DNA of 64,000 nucleotides from Tamarix chinensis (GCA_030549775.1 CM060175.1:1178564-1242563), one strand, 5' to 3'. Positions 1-11,999 are shown, counted from the stretch's first letter. Numbers and translations: made by a program. The notes: generated by a model from the sequence alone, not told the origin.

Positions 1-948
1 AACAGAAGATGACAAGAATGAAAAGGATAACATTTAAGAGGAGAATGAAGAAGATGATGTTTGATGAATTTATAAAGGTTCTTTTGTGAGTCAGCTTATG
101 AAGATGGTTGATGCTTTTGTTTGTTAGCTTACGAATATGATCGATGTTTTTGTATATCAAATTATGAAGATACTAGGTGCTTTTGTATATATGTTAGCTA
201 ACGAAGATGCTCAGTGCTTTTGCTTGTAAGCTTAGGAAGATGCTTGATGTTTTTGTGTACTAGTGTATGAAGATGTTTTTGTATAATAATTTATGCTACA
301 GGTTGTATATATAATATTGTACATACAGGACTGTTATGGCTTTGGGAGCCAAACAACTAACTATTTTGTACTACATAATGATAATTATATATGGTATAGT
401 TACTTTTATATAAGAATAAATTGTTACTACAGGTGAATATTATTACTATAGGTGGATATTTTGGTAACACATAATATTAATAAATTTTTTACGTTTTGGT
501 ATAGGTTTTACCAAAATATAATATAATATATATATAGGGTTAAAATATATATAACCAATAATACATAGGTTAGCAATAGTTTTTAGTAACAGATATAATA
601 TTGTATTTAATACTTTTAGTCACAGATATGATTTTGTGGTCAATTCTTTTTATGACATATATTATTTTGTGGGTAATACTTTTAGTCACAGATATTATTT
701 TATGGTTAATACATTTACTTATAGATATAAATGTGGGCATAAGTTTTACTAATAGATAAATATTTGTGGGCATTATCAATTATTCCCAATAGATAATACA
801 TATCTGTGGGTTAAAATTTTAATCACATATTTTTTATCCACAATTTTGTCATAAAAAAATTCTATTGGTAAAAGCTTTTCCCAACAAAAAAAAATTGCTT
901 TTACTAACAGATAAGGCCCTGTTGGCATAAATCAATTATTTTGTACTG
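1..948. mobile_element. Right end of a CACTA (En/Spm-like) DNA transposon, decayed
   Basis: Between about 430 and 930 there are repeated short units of the form 'ACAGATA..TTTGTGGG..TTTTA' at roughly 30-45 bp spacing, the arrangement typical of CACTA subterminal repeats. The right edge reads, on the minus strand, CAGTACAAAATAA, which matches the usual CACTACAAGAAAA terminus at 10 of 13 positions. The edge falls exactly where the neighbouring Athila-type reverse transcriptase stops, so the transposon appears inserted in it. No transposase can be read in the 948 bases present, and the left end lies outside the window. Positions 60-290 also hold an imperfect repeat of 'GATGCTTTTGT'-like phrases. 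The family call is an inference from the subterminal array and the degenerate terminus. Confidence 0.55.
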
Positions 949-1560
949 TACCCTTTAAAGATTACTCATACAATTATCAAAGGTAGTACCATAAGCCAAA
1001 AAAATCATCCATAAAAACTTTCATCATGTCTTCAATAAAATAAAAAAGGATAGACATCATCCATTGTTGAAAGGTGATAGGGACATTACATAAGCCAAAT
1101 AGCATCCTTTGATAAGCAAGGGTGCTATATGGGCATGTAAATTTAGTCTTATCTTGGCTAGCTAGGTGAATGGAGATTTGGAAAAATTCCGAACACCCAT
1201 CAATATAACATAAATAAAAATGTCAAGCCAACCTCTCTAGCATTTGATCGATAAATGGTAGTGAAAATGATCCTTCTAGGTGGCTTTATTTAATTTTCTA
1301 TACTCTATTCACACTCACCAACCTATGACAATTCCTATTAGAATCAATTCATTTATCTAATTCTTAATGACAATCATTCATCCATTTTTAGGTACCACTT
1401 ACATAGGACTCACCCACTCATGATCTAAGATAGGTTAGATGAATCTAGTTTCAAGTAGATTACTTACCTCTTTTCTTACCACTTCTTTCTTATTAGGGTT
1501 CATTCTCCTTTGATGTTCAATGGAGGGTGTTTACCCTTCTTCTATAGGAATAAGATGCAA
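949..1560 (-). pseudogene. Athila-type reverse transcriptase fragment (element 1)
   Basis: Read on the minus strand, this stretch contains, in order and across several frames, recognisable Ty3/gypsy RT blocks: a KDHF..FIDQMLER block near 1230-1270, a TCPY block, an FGLCN-like block and an FMDD catalytic block near 1000-1015. These are characteristic of the Athila lineage. Numerous stops and frameshifts make it non-functional. The domain ends abruptly at the CACTA edge at 948, so the rest of RT, RNase H and integrase is missing from this window. It follows gag and protease of the same element to the right. Confidence 0.75.
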
Positions 1561-2350
1561 GCATATGGAAGGATTTATGCATTTAATATCATCTATAATA
1601 TGACTAATAGCCTCTCTATGCAACCTATAAATTCTATGAAAATTTTCAATTTCCACTTTTCTTAGGCTATCATTCATAATGATAAAAAGGGGAGGCATTT
1701 CAATGCTAGCTTTTGTATTACCTACCTTTTTAAGGAAGGGTTGCTCCATTCTACTTCAAGAACTTCTATCTTTTTCTTTCCTTGAGGAAAAATGGGGCTT
1801 TCCTCCAACATGTTAGCAATATCAATGATTTTAAGATTTTCATCTCTAAGCGTCCCACTTCTTATTAAACACTCATTAAGAGGGTCACTTGAGAAACATT
1901 CAACAAGGTCTTCTTTTACCACCTTGTCAATTGTTTCAACCTTGTAACAAGCATCATCAATTAGAGAAAATTTCATAGCATTAGATAAATCAAATTTAAA
2001 TTTCTCACACCCAACATTTAAAGAAATCCCTCCATTTTTAACATTAATGATAACTCTAGTCGTATCTAGGAAAGGCCTAACTAGAATGATAGAAAGTTGA
2101 GAATATTCCTTAATTTTTAAGATAATAAAATCAATCGCTATAAAAGACTTACCAACCTGGATAGGTACATCCTCTTATATACCTACCAAACATCTCACCA
2201 ATTGATCTACCAATTGTAGAGATATGGTGGTGTGCTTCAAATCTCATATTTGTCACTTGTCATACACTAATAATGGCATTAGACTTACACTTACACCCAA
2301 ATAACATAAGGCACGATGAATAGAAATATTCTCAATAATTGAAAGAATAG
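1561..2350 (-). pseudogene. Athila-type protease and protease-RT linker (element 1)
   Basis: The minus strand reads through a retroviral-type aspartic protease region at about 1985-2345. The active-site block appears as ALCYLG..SLMPL instead of the usual ALCDLG..NLMPL, so the catalytic aspartate is replaced by tyrosine. Downstream blocks resembling IVEDVLVQVGKF and ILGRPFL are still visible. The linker to RT (about 1561-1976) contains two open stretches of 72 and 84 codons, including HLIPIEEG just before RT, a phrase shared by Athila polyproteins. It is non-functional because of stops and the lost active-site residue. Confidence 0.72.
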
Positions 2351-2799
2351 AAAATGAACTAAGATTTTTTTTAACTTAGGAGACAACTTATTCTAAATAA
2401 TAACACTACACTCCTCTATAAGATAAACCATTTCATACTCCAAATTTCTCTTATTGGACAAAATATCCTTTAAAAACTTTACATATGAGAGCATATGAGT
2501 AATTTCTTCAACAAAGGGAATGTTAATATAATTTTTTTTAATATTCCCTAAAACTTCCCAAATTTCTTTTTAAGTTTTGCCTTAGCTAACCTTTGAGGGA
2601 AGGGGATAAAGGAACTTATAAGGTGTAGGTGAAATATATTTCTCAACCTTTTCTTTTTTGCTTATTTTTTTTCTCCTCATCATTTATGGTGCCCTAAATA
2701 TCATTGCCTAAATTCTGATCACTACCCATCATCCTATATCATTCTATCTCTTTCCTACTCCTTAATGAGATGGCTTTAACTTAATTTTTAGGATGTGTT

Positions 2800-4000
2800 T
2801 TAGGTTGCCCCAAAAATGTCCTAGAGGGTTTAGTAGATGAGCTAGCTTGTTGAGCTAAATAAGTGATTTAGTTTTCTAGCATCTTGTTATACCTAGCAAG
2901 TTAATCAACCTTAGAAGATAGATTTTTAATAGCATCACTAAAGGTTCAGTTATAGTGTCTAAACTCATTAGTTTTCTTCTTAAACTATTCAATTTTTTTT
3001 ATCTGAGTCATCACAAAATTCTCCATCAATGTTTTCAAATTAGACTTTTGGGTAGGAGGATAGGGAGGTCTTTGACTCTAAAATCCTATAGGATCATAAT
3101 GAGATTGAGGAATTGGATTTTAGGGAGGATTTTTATATTAAAAAATAGGATGATTCCTCCACCTGTAGTTATAAGTGTAAGAAAAATGGCCCCCATTTTG
3201 ATTTAAAAATTTCAAATATTTATCATGCTCATTAACACTCAAATTGGGAGATATAAGTGTTCCAACTTGACACTCTAATGCAGTATGACCTTTGATGCCA
3301 CATATTTTAGATGATGCTTGATTGGTATAAGATGCTAAGGCATAAACACTTAATTTGTCAAATCTTTGGAATAGAGTGTCTACCTTAGATGCAAGATGAT
3401 ATTATGCATCAACAATATACCTCCCACTCTTTAAGGGTAATGAGCGCTCACCCAACAACTGGAATTGATTTAGGGTCATATCTTCAATGAGTTATCTTGC
3501 CTCTTGTACACTTTTGTTCCTCAATGCCTAACCTACTACAACATAAATAGTCATATTAGTGTTGTAGAGAAGACCATTGTAGAGGGTGTGGATAATCAAC
3601 TAATCATCCAATTCATAATGTGGAAACATCGTCAAGAGGTTTTTGTACCTCTCCTAAGTTTCATATAATCATTCCCCTTCCTTCTATATAAATTTTGTTA
3701 TCTGATTTCTTAGCTGAGCCTTCGTGCTTGGAGGGAACAAATTGGTAAGGAATGCTTATGAGAGTTAATCCTCTATAGTGATGGAGTGAGGAGGAAGTGA
3801 CTACAACCAAGCCTTTGCCTTATCTCATAATGAGAAAGGAAATAACCTTAGTTTAATAGCATTATTTGATTATCTATTCATCTTCAAAGTATCACACTAG
3901 TCCAGGAAGATTGAAATGTTTAAATTTAGATCTTCAGTTAGGCTACCACTAAATTGATATTGTTACATCATATTATGGAGTGCAAGTTTCAACTAGAAAT
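2800..4000 (-). pseudogene. Athila-type gag (element 1)
   Basis: Minus-strand translation gives a well recognisable plant Athila gag. It starts near 3890 with LRLFPFSL and DKAKAWL, continues with LPPHSITT-like and FPPSTKAQLRNQI blocks and YETxERYKNLL, then CPHH-like and LIIHTLYNGL, and ends with a nucleocapsid segment containing CGIKGHTALEC near 3280-3310, a zinc-knuckle remnant. Stops are scattered throughout, so no intact protein is possible. The order gag-protease-RT from right to left fits one minus-strand element whose primer-binding site lies at 4360. Confidence 0.75.
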
Positions 4001-4359
4001 TGTTGGTGGCGACAATTGACTTTATAATACTAGATTGCATTCCATATGCATTAGGAGATGTAAACTCCCAAAGCTAGTGATTTTGCTATTCTTCTTCATC
4101 TATTTCATGTATAGTTTTGACTTTTATTCTTTCTTTCCTATCATGTACACAAGTTCTTAATCCACTTAGAGTTCTCCCTATTTGAGGATTTAATGCAACT
4201 GGAGTTCCTAAATGGAGAGATCGTTGCATGTAAGGCACCTGGATACAGAAAATAACAAACTATCAATTATGAGAAGTGAAGCACAAAAACAAATAAAAAT
4301 AATAAAAGAAAATTCTGGTCTAGCTTAACTGAAAAAGAGTCAATATCAAATGGCCAGAG

Positions 4360-4377
4360 TCCCCAACAATGGTACCA
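4360..4377 (-). other. Primer-binding site of Athila-type element 1
   Basis: On the minus strand the site reads TGGTACCATTGTTGGGGA. The canonical Athila primer-binding site is TGGCGCCGTTGCCGGGGA. All differences are C-to-T or G-to-A changes, as expected from deamination of methylated cytosines. It sits next to the LTR end, with a few bases between them, which fixes the orientation of the element. Confidence 0.8.
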
Positions 4378-4383
4378 AAAACT

Positions 4384-5265
4384 TGACGTGTGCTAATCCG
4401 TAAGCACACAACTTCATTATAGCATGTCAAGCTCGTATCAAATAGGGTCCTTATGATTTATTAATGCTTTTTATCTATCACGATCGCTATGGAAGTAAAT
4501 AATGAAAAAATTGCAAAAACTAATTAATTATAGATTTTGAAATGATAGATATAGAGCCGAGGATTGAACTTCAATCTCGTTCTTTGTATTCAATACTGAA
4601 TCAACAATATTTTGAATTATAATCCAAAATTGTTTTGAATAATTAGTCTAATGTGATTCACTAGCCTCTTTTAATGTCTAAGAACATATCTAGTCTAATT
4701 CATTGACTACTTCTGTGACTAACAAATTAGATAAAATCTATTAAATACCACCAATTTAATATTTCCTAAGAATCAAAAGTTCATGGGAAAGAGGATGTGC
4801 GTAGTGGTAATTATATGTTTTACAGTCGTGCAAGGCTACAAAGGTTGTCTGTGTAGCTTCTCCACTCTCGATGATTTTCATTTCCACATGGATGTGCAAA
4901 GGGCGTGTTGAGGTCGTGCAAAACTTTTGCATGTGGCATCTATGCGTTGGTTGCATAGATGTGTAGCATGTTGTGTTGTAGTCGTGTAAGACTTTTTCCC
5001 CCTACTTTAGTGGTTTAATGATTGCACGAATGGGTAGTTAGTTGTGCTGTAGCCATGCAATACAATTGTTGGTGAGCTAGATGGATTAAAGGTTGCATGG
5101 TTGTGTAGTTGGTTGTGCTGCAACCATGCAATACCCTTTTCTTGCTCCTCTAGATTCCTTTGCTCCTCTTTTTAGCTCCTTTACTTTCTTAACTTCCCAA
5201 AATACATGTGGGGTTGATTAACTTCCTCAATGCCTTTCATATTTGATTTTTGTGTTTGTGCATAA
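4384..5265 (-). mobile_element. Partial 5' LTR of Athila-type element 1
   Basis: The LTR ends on the minus strand with ACACGTCA, immediately before the primer-binding site. It contains repeated phrases of the 'GCACGGCTGTG..TGCACGACC' type at 4800-5130, seen on the plus strand as 'GTTGCATGGTTGTGTAGTTGGT'. The same phrases and a 'CGATCCTCGG' block occur in the plus-orientation LTR near 44.3-45.9 kb, so the two belong to one family. The copy is cut short on the right, where the next gypsy fragment begins. The right boundary is approximate. Confidence 0.7.
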
Positions 5266-5389
5266 TTTTTTGAGAACTAATTAACAAGAGAGGAGTAACA
5301 AAAAATAATCACTTGAAACATGATAAGTCTCGTAATTTATGTCAAACAAAATTACAAAAATGAAGGTAAAGTAGGGTAAAAATATGCTA

Positions 5390-6380
5390 AATATTTGGTT
5401 TATTATTGTGCTCCAATACCCAATCAAAATTCACATTTTTATCTTTGAGAACACAATATCACCAAATAGATACTAAAAGAAATCATCAATTGGAGGTAAA
5501 GGAAAATGGTTCTACATTATAACATTGTTCAATCCATGATAATTGTTGTAGAGTCTCAACCCACCATCCTTCTTCTTAAAAAAATTTACTTGTGCTCTCC
5601 AGGGGGATACATTGGATTTACTATACCCCTTCTCAAAGAACTCCTTTAACTAAGAAAGATTCTCTACCATCTTAGTTGACACAATGAGATAGGGTGCCTT
5701 CAACATAATCTTTATCCATAGTAGAAGGTCTATCATGAAGTCTATCTCATGCATTGACTACATGCCTCAGATCTCATCTGGAAATAGAACTAGAAAGACT
5801 TGTATAACTAGAATATTGTTATTCAATAACTCTTTAACACCAAATACTTGAGTAATTAATAAGTATATAGGGTACCCTTTTGATACTAATGTGCTAAGCA
5901 CAATCATGGACATAATCCTCATTCAGTATCTAAGCTTGCGTCTCTAGTAGGAGACACTAGCACCCTTTGGTCCTTCAAGAACTACATGCTCTTATGCACC
6001 ACATGTTCCTATGCTTAATCAATCATAGCTTATTCTCTCAAGAGTATATAAATCCTTAGAATCACATTGAAATTGTAATGGTTAATATCTATAAAGTTTA
6101 TTGGGAGTTCAATTCCACTAATGGCCAATGACACATTTTTATAGAGCCTAGTACATAGAACTTTATCCCTAGATGAGAGTAAAATAGAAGACTCTATACA
6201 AAAATACAGGATCATAGCAACCGAATCTATGAAAGTGGTAGACATAAAGGAATGAAAAGAACCTAAGTAAAAGAGGAGGTATGTAGGAAGGTGAAACAGT
6301 AAACATACTTGTCAGGATATATGTTTTCTTTTTATCTTCTAATTGAATAGTCAAATTTAAGCCATGACAATGTATGATCA
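5390..6380 (-). pseudogene. Ty3/gypsy protease and RT N-terminus fragment
   Basis: On the minus strand a protease segment covers about 6290-6030: a degenerate active-site block YLGSFHSFMSTTF, then LCTRLYKN, GIELPINFI and FNVIL, matching the gypsy order DSGASHSFIS..VILG. To the left, the protease-RT hinge and the first RT blocks are seen: a DFMIDLL..KAPY segment near 5700-5760, SNVSPWRAQVNFFKKKDGGL near 5560-5640, and FPLPPIDDFF..FSKI near 5440-5510. These blocks fit chromovirus-like gypsy elements rather than Athila. The fragment is isolated between an Athila LTR and a plus-strand gypsy element. Stops make it non-coding. Confidence 0.7.
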
Positions 6381-6559
6381 AGCTGAATACTTGGAGGAGG
6401 CATTTGAGGTCTTAATAGAGTTGGCACAGGGATAGCGTTAGCATCAATATCAATCACTACTACCACATTTACATTACCAACATCAGGATATTAGAGATGA
6501 TAGGATTTTGAGGGTTACTATATGTCACCCTCAAATCTACAGTGGTGATGAGACCTGTT

Positions 6560-7010
6560 CATCATGGAAGGATAGATTGGTGACATGTATAGGACCTATG
6601 TTGTTGTCCACCATATACCTAATCAAAAGGAGAGAGCAGAAACTTTCTTCTTATGTGGAGCCGCAGACACCTCATTGGTAGGTGATCACATTTAGGAATA
6701 ACCACATATGTCTAGAGCAAACTTCAAGTTGAAGATCCATTCCAAGTTTTACCTAGAAAGGGTCATGAGGGATAATTTAAAGGAGTTCATTTCACTTACT
6801 CAAGGAAGAATGACGGTGAGATAGTATCGTGTTCAGTTCACAAAATTAATAATGTTTGCACTAGGTATAGTGGCCAGTGGTTTACCAATTTAAGTAGTGG
6901 CTCTGTTTTAGCATCCATAGGATGATGGGAGTAGTGGCCTTCTAATACATGGCCACCTTGTATAAGAAGTGCGTGTGCCACCACTATGATGATCTAAGAG
7001 TAATCTTACA
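6560..7010 (+). pseudogene. Ty3/gypsy gag fragment (plus-strand element)
   Basis: Plus-strand translation near 6640-6870 gives a capsid-like segment, with FFLCGAA at the position of the usual FLL.GAA, then KFYLERVMRDNLKEFISL and QGRMTVRxYRVQFTKL. This is the common gypsy 'YFPESVRD..EF..L.QG.MTV.EY...F..L' pattern. Stops and frame changes occur throughout. It is the start of an element whose protease, RT, RNase H and integrase follow to the right. No LTR or primer-binding site could be found to its left. Confidence 0.65.
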
Positions 7011-7511
7011 TCCTGGGTAAGAGGAAGCTAGAGATGTAAGGTTCATGCAGACATGATCTAATACAAAGGAGGTAGACCTTTTGTGTTCCAATAGAGGAGT
7101 CAATTGGGTGGTCCTATCAAAAATCAATAGCCACCAAGTTGGTTTGTATGTATTTTCTATGGTAGAGATCTTCTTGGTCATAACTATAGGCATGCAGCTA
7201 TACAATGTCAAGCTTGGGGTTAACCAGTCCATCAATAAGTTGAGAGCCATCACCAAAGGGGCAATTTCTACCATAAGGTTTCGAATAGGATTATCAGTAG
7301 TAAAACTAGTAGTCACCCCATAATAGGTTCAATATAGGGAATTTGTCTTTTCTAGTGCCTAAATTAATAAGGCACAAGGAAGATCACAAACGACTCGCCC
7401 ATTCCCTTTGATAGGAGGATAGGATTTGTGTGTTTGATGGTATCAAGGATAATACTAAGGATGATAGGTGGGCTCTAGAGTGTCATTAGCCAAGCAAAGG
7501 CTAATTAGTAG
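7011..7511 (+). other. Gag C-terminal/linker region of the plus-strand gypsy element
   Basis: This stretch lies between recognisable gag and protease of the same element. Open stretches of 80 codons (plus) and 110 codons (minus) occur here, but neither resembles a known protein. The plus frame is probably decayed gag-nucleocapsid sequence by position. No zinc knuckle was recognised. Confidence 0.4.
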
Positions 7512-7840
7512 TTGGATGTAGGTACGGTTATGTTCACCATCCTTTTTTTACCACTATATGTGCTATTTGATTTGGGTGATTCCTTATCATTCATATCTAC
7601 TACTTTTATTGCTATCTTTTCTCTATCTCCATCCGCTAGTGTAGCTATATATATAATGTTTCCTTTAAAGGATAGATTGGAATACACTACACTCTACTCG
7701 AAAGTGGCCTTGAGATAGGATATGTAGACTTCCTAGTGGGTTTAGTCAACATCAACCTATTGGACTTTACTTTTATCTTGGGGATGAATATGTTGAGGAG
7801 ATACGACTTGCTGGAGTGAGTCATGTTGCATGCATTTTAG
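7512..7840 (+). pseudogene. Ty3/gypsy protease fragment (plus-strand element)
   Basis: A 68-codon open stretch contains VLFDLGDSLSFISTTF, which corresponds to the gypsy aspartic protease block VLFDSGASHSFIS with the active-site DSG changed to DLG. About 40 codons later, in another frame, comes LVNINLLDFTFILGMNMLRRYDLL, matching the conserved VDLI.LD...FDVILGMDWL segment. The domain order is normal but frameshifted, so the protein is not made. Confidence 0.7.
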
Positions 7841-7989
7841 CATGCTAACGTCTCCTATAAAATATGAAAGCTTTGGCATATGTTGAATTTTGTATCTATC
7901 CATATCATATACTCTTATTTGTAGAGAGGTTACCTAATGTACCTATGTAGTTTTTCTGAGTTGAGCATGGATGTGGTACCCTTAGCAGA

Positions 7990-8890
7990 TATTTTAGCTA
8001 CCTAAGACTCTTTAGGCATATTGCTAAATGAGATAACTATTATGGCACAAGTGTGTGAGATTAACTTCACAATCAAGCTAATATCAGGGGCGAAGCTAGT
8101 GTCAAAGGCACCTTACCAGATGACACTAATAGAGTTATGGGATTTGAGGACTCAGATGGAGGAATTGATGAACCATTGGTCATCTGCTCAAGTGTGTCTC
8201 CACTTTCCATAGAGATCACATTTTTTTATTAATAAGAAGGTTGGGTGCCTTTGTCTCTGTATTGACCTTTGGGGTCAAAACTAAATGACACAAAAGAAGT
8301 GATATTTTCTTCCAAGAATTGATAATATGTTCAACCACCTTTGAGGTGTTATAATATTCTTGAAGATCAATTTGAGATGAGGTTATCACTAGTTACATAT
8401 TATCGATGCAGACATCATTAACATGACTTAGAGAACATGGTATGGGAATTATAAGTTTACTATGATGCCTTTTGGACACACCAATGCGCCTACTAACATT
8501 ATGAAATTGATGTAGATGTTTTTTTGGGCATTCCATGATTAGTTCATTGTTATGTTCATCGACGATATTTTTGTGTACCCTGAGAGTAGAGAGAAGCATA
8601 AGTAGCACCTACAAACCATTTTATCACTCCTTAGAGAGCACATGCTATATTCTAAAATCTAGAACTATGAGTTATGGTTTTAAATGGTTTCATTTCTTGG
8701 ATATGAGGTGTTAGTAAGAGGAGTCACCATAGATCTATCAAAGATTGTGGTAGTTATAGAGTGGAAGGCAGCTATTAATGTTCCTATAGTTTGTAGTGTC
8801 TTGTGTTTAGCCGGGTAGTACCAACACTTAGTCTAGGACTCTTAAAGATAGCTCATGTTTTAAAGAACCTCTTAAAAATACTACAACGTT
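7990..8890 (+). pseudogene. Ty3/gypsy reverse transcriptase (plus-strand element)
   Basis: Blocks seen in order on the plus strand: EINFTIKLISGAKLVSKAPY and LRTQMEELMN (hinge and RT start, about 8060-8175); a degenerate FINKKVGCLCLCID, equal to F.KKKDGSLR.CID, near 8220-8270; and the catalytic region FIVMFIDDIFVY near 8540-8580, which keeps both catalytic aspartates. Frameshifts and stops separate the blocks. The pattern is that of chromovirus-type or related gypsy RT, not Athila (which would read FMDDF). Confidence 0.75.
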
Positions 8891-9330
8891 TTTGTGGGAT
8901 GATACTTGTGAGAGCACATTTCAGGATTTGAAGAAGCATCTCACTATCGCACTAGTTTTGACTCCACTAGTGAAATCCAATGAGTTTGACTTCTATAGTG
9001 ACGCGTTGAAGCACATATTTAGTTGTGTGTTGATACAACATTGCAAGGTAATTTTTTATGCTTCTCATCTATTAACGAAGCATGAGTAGAACTACCTAAT
9101 ACTTGATTTTGTGTTTGGTGCGATCTTCTTCACATGAAGATCTAGAGTCACTATTTGTATAAGACGCAAAGCTTATTATTTATCAACCATAAGAGCTTCA
9201 AGTATATATTCACTTAGAAGGACTTTACGATGAAGTAGAGGAGATGGCTATAGTTAGTGAAAGACTACGATGTTGAGTTGACATACCAAAAGGGTAAGGC
9301 TAAGGTTTTTCCATATGCCATATATTAAAA
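8891..9330 (+). pseudogene. Ty3/gypsy RNase H (plus-strand element)
   Basis: A 65-codon open stretch begins with the connection region CESTFQDLKKHLTIALVLTPL and contains FDFYSDALKH (normally FVVYCDAS..) and VIFYASHLLTKHE (normally VIAYASRQLK.HE). Further on, RRWLxLVKDYDVELTYQKG near 9240-9290 matches the conserved end of the domain. The catalytic region is mutated and interrupted by stops. Confidence 0.72.
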
Positions 9331-9487
9331 GACAAAATACCCTTTGAATTTTGATGTTGTGGCAAATTGGTTAATTGAAGTGCTTGGTGAGATGGTGATG
9401 GAGCTAATCTCATATGGTGATTTTGAGATTATTTTAGGTCCTATGATGATTACTTTGATAGTGTTCAATGAGATTTGAGCAGGATAG
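9331..9487 (+). pseudogene. Ty3/gypsy integrase, 5' part (left of the solo LTR insertion)
   Basis: This is the short stretch between RNase H and the LTR inserted at 9488. By position it belongs to the RNase H-integrase linker, and it contains no diagnostic motif itself. It ends in GATAG (9483-9487), the target-site duplication of the solo LTR. The frame resumes after 14174. Confidence 0.5.
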
Positions 9488-10249
9488 TGTAACACCTCAA
9501 AATTCACTATAGTTTTTTTGAAAGCGGAAGCAATTATAATAGAAATACTTAAAACCCGTGAATTCTGGGAATGTTACCGCCACACTTAGTACCATACCGG
9601 TTCTCTCCGACCGTTCCAGTACCAAGTGCTAAGGCTAAGAAAAGAAATAATCAATTATGATTCAATACAATCCAAATTCCAATTAAGCATTAACCAATTG
9701 TAAAACAAAATCAGAGTACGCATCAAGAATCATGAATCAAATAAAAATCAGAGTGTGAAATCAAAATTCCTCGAAGGGAGTAATCTTACAATCAATAAAA
9801 GATTTATTGGAAACACTTAATATAAATAATGAATCATAAGAGGGTAATTTAATACACCAGAAATAACACAATGATATAAAATCACATGAAGAGGAAATAC
9901 GGCCACAACACTCTCGAAACTTTAAGCCAACACATGCTCGACACTCAGCCCCAACTGATGTCTCGCCCACCTGCATAAATTCAGAAAGGCATACTACTCG
10001 TGGGAATGAGCAGCACCCATGAAAAGGGTGATCAGTACGCTATGTACTGAGTAAGGTAACCGAGCACTAAGGCCAACACATAAGCACATAATCCATACAG
10101 AATAATAACAGGGCATAATCATGATAACATAACTCATGTGATCATCCAGGTAAAAGTACAAATGCCCATCTATAGTCCGGATTATTTATTTAATTAATCT
10201 TTTATCAGAAGTCGATTCACCCATACCTTTTATCAATCCATGCGAGCAT

Positions 10250-10630
10250 AGGAACACCCCACTATTATTGCCGGTGGGCCGGTCACTTGCGGGACAAAGT
10301 CCACACCACTATTATTCGCCGGTGGATCGGTCACTTGCGGGACAAAGTCCACACCACTATTCCTGACCGTTGGATTGGTCTGGTTCGTGCTCACATGGTG
10401 TTCCACTATAAATAATTAGTATCTTTTAAACGTTTGTAACTCTGGTTTGTTTTTATTGAGCTCGAGTCACCCCACTATTATTACCGGTGGGCCGGAACAC
10501 ACAGGTACAAAGCCTGACCACTATTATTACCGGTGGATCGGTTACACATAGGACATCATGTCCTAACCACTATTTCTGACCGGTGGATCGGTTTGGACCC
10601 GGCTCAATAATCTTCCACTTTAAATGATTA
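10250..10630 (-). repeat. Array of CCACTATTATTACCGGTGG-like imperfect palindromes inside the LTR
   Basis: Six copies of a roughly 19-bp motif of the form CCACTATTATTACCGGTGG are found near 10258, 10307, 10354, 10471, 10519 and 10569. They form two triplets with about 48-bp spacing. Each triplet is followed by a phrase like 'TTCCACTATAAATAATTAGT' (10402 and about 10612). The arms CCAC/GTGG are inverted repeats and several copies include CCGGTGG. The same two-triplet organisation recurs in the other two LTR copies. Confidence 0.85.
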
Positions 10631-11999
10631 GTGTCTTAAGTATCTTATTCAAAGGCTTTCACCATGGACATGCACGAATCACAATCATAAATTCCATATT
10701 CATCATCATACTTACATTTTAATCACCACATACATATGGTAACACAAAAACCCTAATCAGCCACACCAAACCCTAATTAATCACAACAACCCATAGTTAA
10801 TCATTCCAAACCCTAATTCAGTCTTCTCCATACCCTTAATTTGCTCCACGTGCTATTTTTCATCCCAAGTGCTCAAACACCCAAACAACACTTACATTAC
10901 CTTCCTAACATCCCAAATTAACTTTCCACACGTAAATTTCATACCCATGCAGACATTAATTTCCCCATGCAAACCTTCGAACATTTCTCATGCAAACCCT
11001 AAAATTCCACGTGAAACCCTAAATTCAACTATGCAATCCTAATACCGTCATTCAACCATCAATGCCACCATGTAAACCCTAATACCACCATACAAACCAT
11101 GATTCCGTCATACAAAACCCTAAATTCAATTCACACAAAACCGAAGATTCATCCATACCAAACCTAAATTCAAACCATATAAAACCCAAAGATTTGTCCT
11201 TACCTTGCAATTGATTAGATTCTCCCATTCATAACCACAAATTAGATTTTCCTATACAAGACCCTAAGTTATATTCTCCCACATAAAATCATAATTTAGA
11301 ATCTTCCAAGCAAAACCATAATTTGGATTCCTCCAAACAAATCATAAATTAGATTCCCCCAATTAGGTCATAAATTAGATTCTCCCATATAATATCATAA
11401 ATTAGATTCTCCCAAACAAACCATAAATTATATTCTTCCACATAAAACTATACATAGATTATTCCTTATAAAACCATAATATTAGGTCAACTCACTTCCC
11501 TTAGTCAAATTCTTTCTCCATCCTTACTTTTCATCCTTTCCCCCGTACAACCATACCAACATCCTCAAATGCATGTATTACAGTATCACAACACATATCA
11601 TCGTACATAAATAATACACATGCCATGCAAAACATTCTTCAACTCCACGTTATATCATCCACGTTATATCACATACAGAATGATTATAATAATACATAGG
11701 ATACATAGCATGCGAAGCACAAAATGCCCATAAGCACATAAAAGGCCTTAACACCCCTTACCTGAAACGACACCGGTCGTGGAGCACGTTCCTACGCCTC
11801 CTTAGGCTTTGACCAAATAATAACACACTAATAAAATAACCTTAACGAAATTCTAACTTTGCTAAAGACATAAAAATAATAGAGATATTATAAACCTTGA
11901 TAATATAGGGTTAAAGATTTTACCCTAATGATAATAATGATACTAATATAATAATATCAAGGATGATAAAACTAATATCAATGAGAATATAAATAATAA

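Noticed and set aside
5390..9487. Minus-strand protease/RT fragment and plus-strand gypsy element considered as one inverted element
   Set aside because: Both halves contain their own protease and RT start, so they are two separate copies, not one element with an inversion.
10250..10630. Regular repeats with spacers, considered as a CRISPR-like array
   Set aside because: Units are imperfect, spacers are themselves repeated, the context is a plant LTR, and the same array occurs in other LTR copies.
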